Of a stretch of DNA of 6,183 nt, positions 5,998 to 6,183 are shown in pieces. The stretch's first letter is position 1; the number at the start of each line of letters is the position of its first letter. Origin of the DNA: Actinomycetes bacterium (GTDB taxonomy: Bacteria > Actinomycetota > Actinomycetes > Actinomycetales > Microbacteriaceae); contig JAEWKY010000256.1 of the NCBI GenBank assembly GCA_023457615.1, forward strand, positions 1-6,183, written 5' to 3'. The translations under genes and the position numbers were made by a program. The notes under the pieces were generated by a model. That model saw nothing but the letters and a program-made list of their open reading frames with translations, had not been told where the DNA came from and did not search any database.

Positions 5998-6183
5998 GCG
6001 TCGTCGACGACGCCCGCGCCTGGATCGCGCAGGACCCCGACCCGATCACCCGGGCCGAGCTCGAGGCGCTCGTCGCGCGCTCCGAGGCCGGTGAGGATGC
6101 CGCCACGGCCGACCTGGAGTCGCGCTTCGCGGGACGGCTCGAGTTCGGCACCGCGGGCCTCCCCGGCGCGCTCGGCGCGGGTG
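5994..6183 (+). CDS. pmmB: Phosphohexomutase family protein (phosphomannomutase/phosphoglucomutase), N-terminal part only
   Basis: GTG at 5994 overlaps the punA stop as GTGA, and 63 codons are visible before the window ends. The sequence begins with a helical stretch (ARAWIAQDPDPITRAELEAL), then LESRFAGRLEFGTAGLPGALGAG. The LEFGTAGL-G--GAG signature at 49-63 marks the start of domain 1 in PGM2-like phospho-sugar mutases, which move phosphate between sugar C1 and C6 or C5 through a phosphoserine. The catalytic Ser, metal-binding and sugar-binding loops lie beyond the window. Pairing with a nucleoside phosphorylase suggests use of ribose or deoxyribose 1-phosphate as well as hexose phosphates, and PGM2-like enzymes are known to do this; for this protein it is inference. 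P57 occupies the place of the Arg normal in FGTAGLRG. No ribosome site is needed beyond coupling; CGCGGCC precedes the GTG. Confidence 0.85.
   Translation, partial: MSVVDDARAWIAQDPDPITRAELEALVARSEAGEDAATADLESRFAGRLEFGTAGLPGALGAG

Noticed and set aside
1..6183. CRISPR arrays, insertion sequences, tRNA or rRNA genes, phage or defence genes
   Set aside because: No regularly spaced repeats, transposase motifs, tRNA-like cloverleafs or defence domains were seen. The only repeats are those at 3508-3658.

Overview
This GC-rich window comes from an actinobacterium, most likely a member of the Micrococcales such as Microbacteriaceae. The evidence is strong G/C bias at third codon positions, an acyl-CoA carboxylase alpha chain with fused biotin carboxylase and biotin carrier domains, an LpdA-type flavoprotein without redox cysteines, and leaderless-type starts behind TANNNT -10 boxes. 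The family placement is inferred from protein similarity remembered from these families; no search was run.

Layout, left to right. The 5' part (1-944, minus strand, cut by the window edge) encodes a TrmA/RlmD-family RNA m5U methyltransferase. It is separated by only 24 bp from a divergent maf gene (969-1595, TTG start), a nucleotide pyrophosphatase. A 119-bp gap with a small hairpin and a candidate promoter leads to accA3 (1715-3502), the biotin-carrying alpha subunit of acyl-CoA carboxylase. The 166-bp convergent gap (3503-3668) is the least ordinary part of the window: it holds a diverged tandem duplication with a 54-bp period, a very long imperfect hairpin (3582-3658) and a run of nine G. 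Then comes lpdA (3669-5105, minus strand), an NAD(P)H:quinone-type flavoprotein. A 61-bp divergent region holds a hairpin over the lpdA ribosome binding site and a leaderless-type promoter for punA (5167-5997), a trimeric purine nucleoside phosphorylase. punA overlaps by 4 bp the start of a phosphohexomutase gene (pmmB, 5994 to beyond the window).

How the genes fit together. Gene content, order and orientation (maf, accA3, opposite-strand lpdA, then the nucleoside phosphorylase and mutase pair) resemble what I recall of the Mycobacterium tuberculosis Rv3282-Rv3308 region. punA and pmmB form a translationally coupled pair that suits nucleoside salvage: phosphorolysis releases (deoxy)ribose 1-phosphate, which a mutase of this superfamily could convert to the 5-phosphate. 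accA3 supplies the carboxylated biotin used to make malonyl- or methylmalonyl-CoA together with AccD/AccE subunits that lie outside the window.

All six genes are conserved metabolic or housekeeping genes. I see no mobile element, CRISPR array, tRNA, rRNA or defence system, and nothing that amounts to a new multi-gene system. The observations worth following are mostly non-coding: the repeat/hairpin complex after accA3, the compact divergent promoters, and some lost or substituted motif residues.
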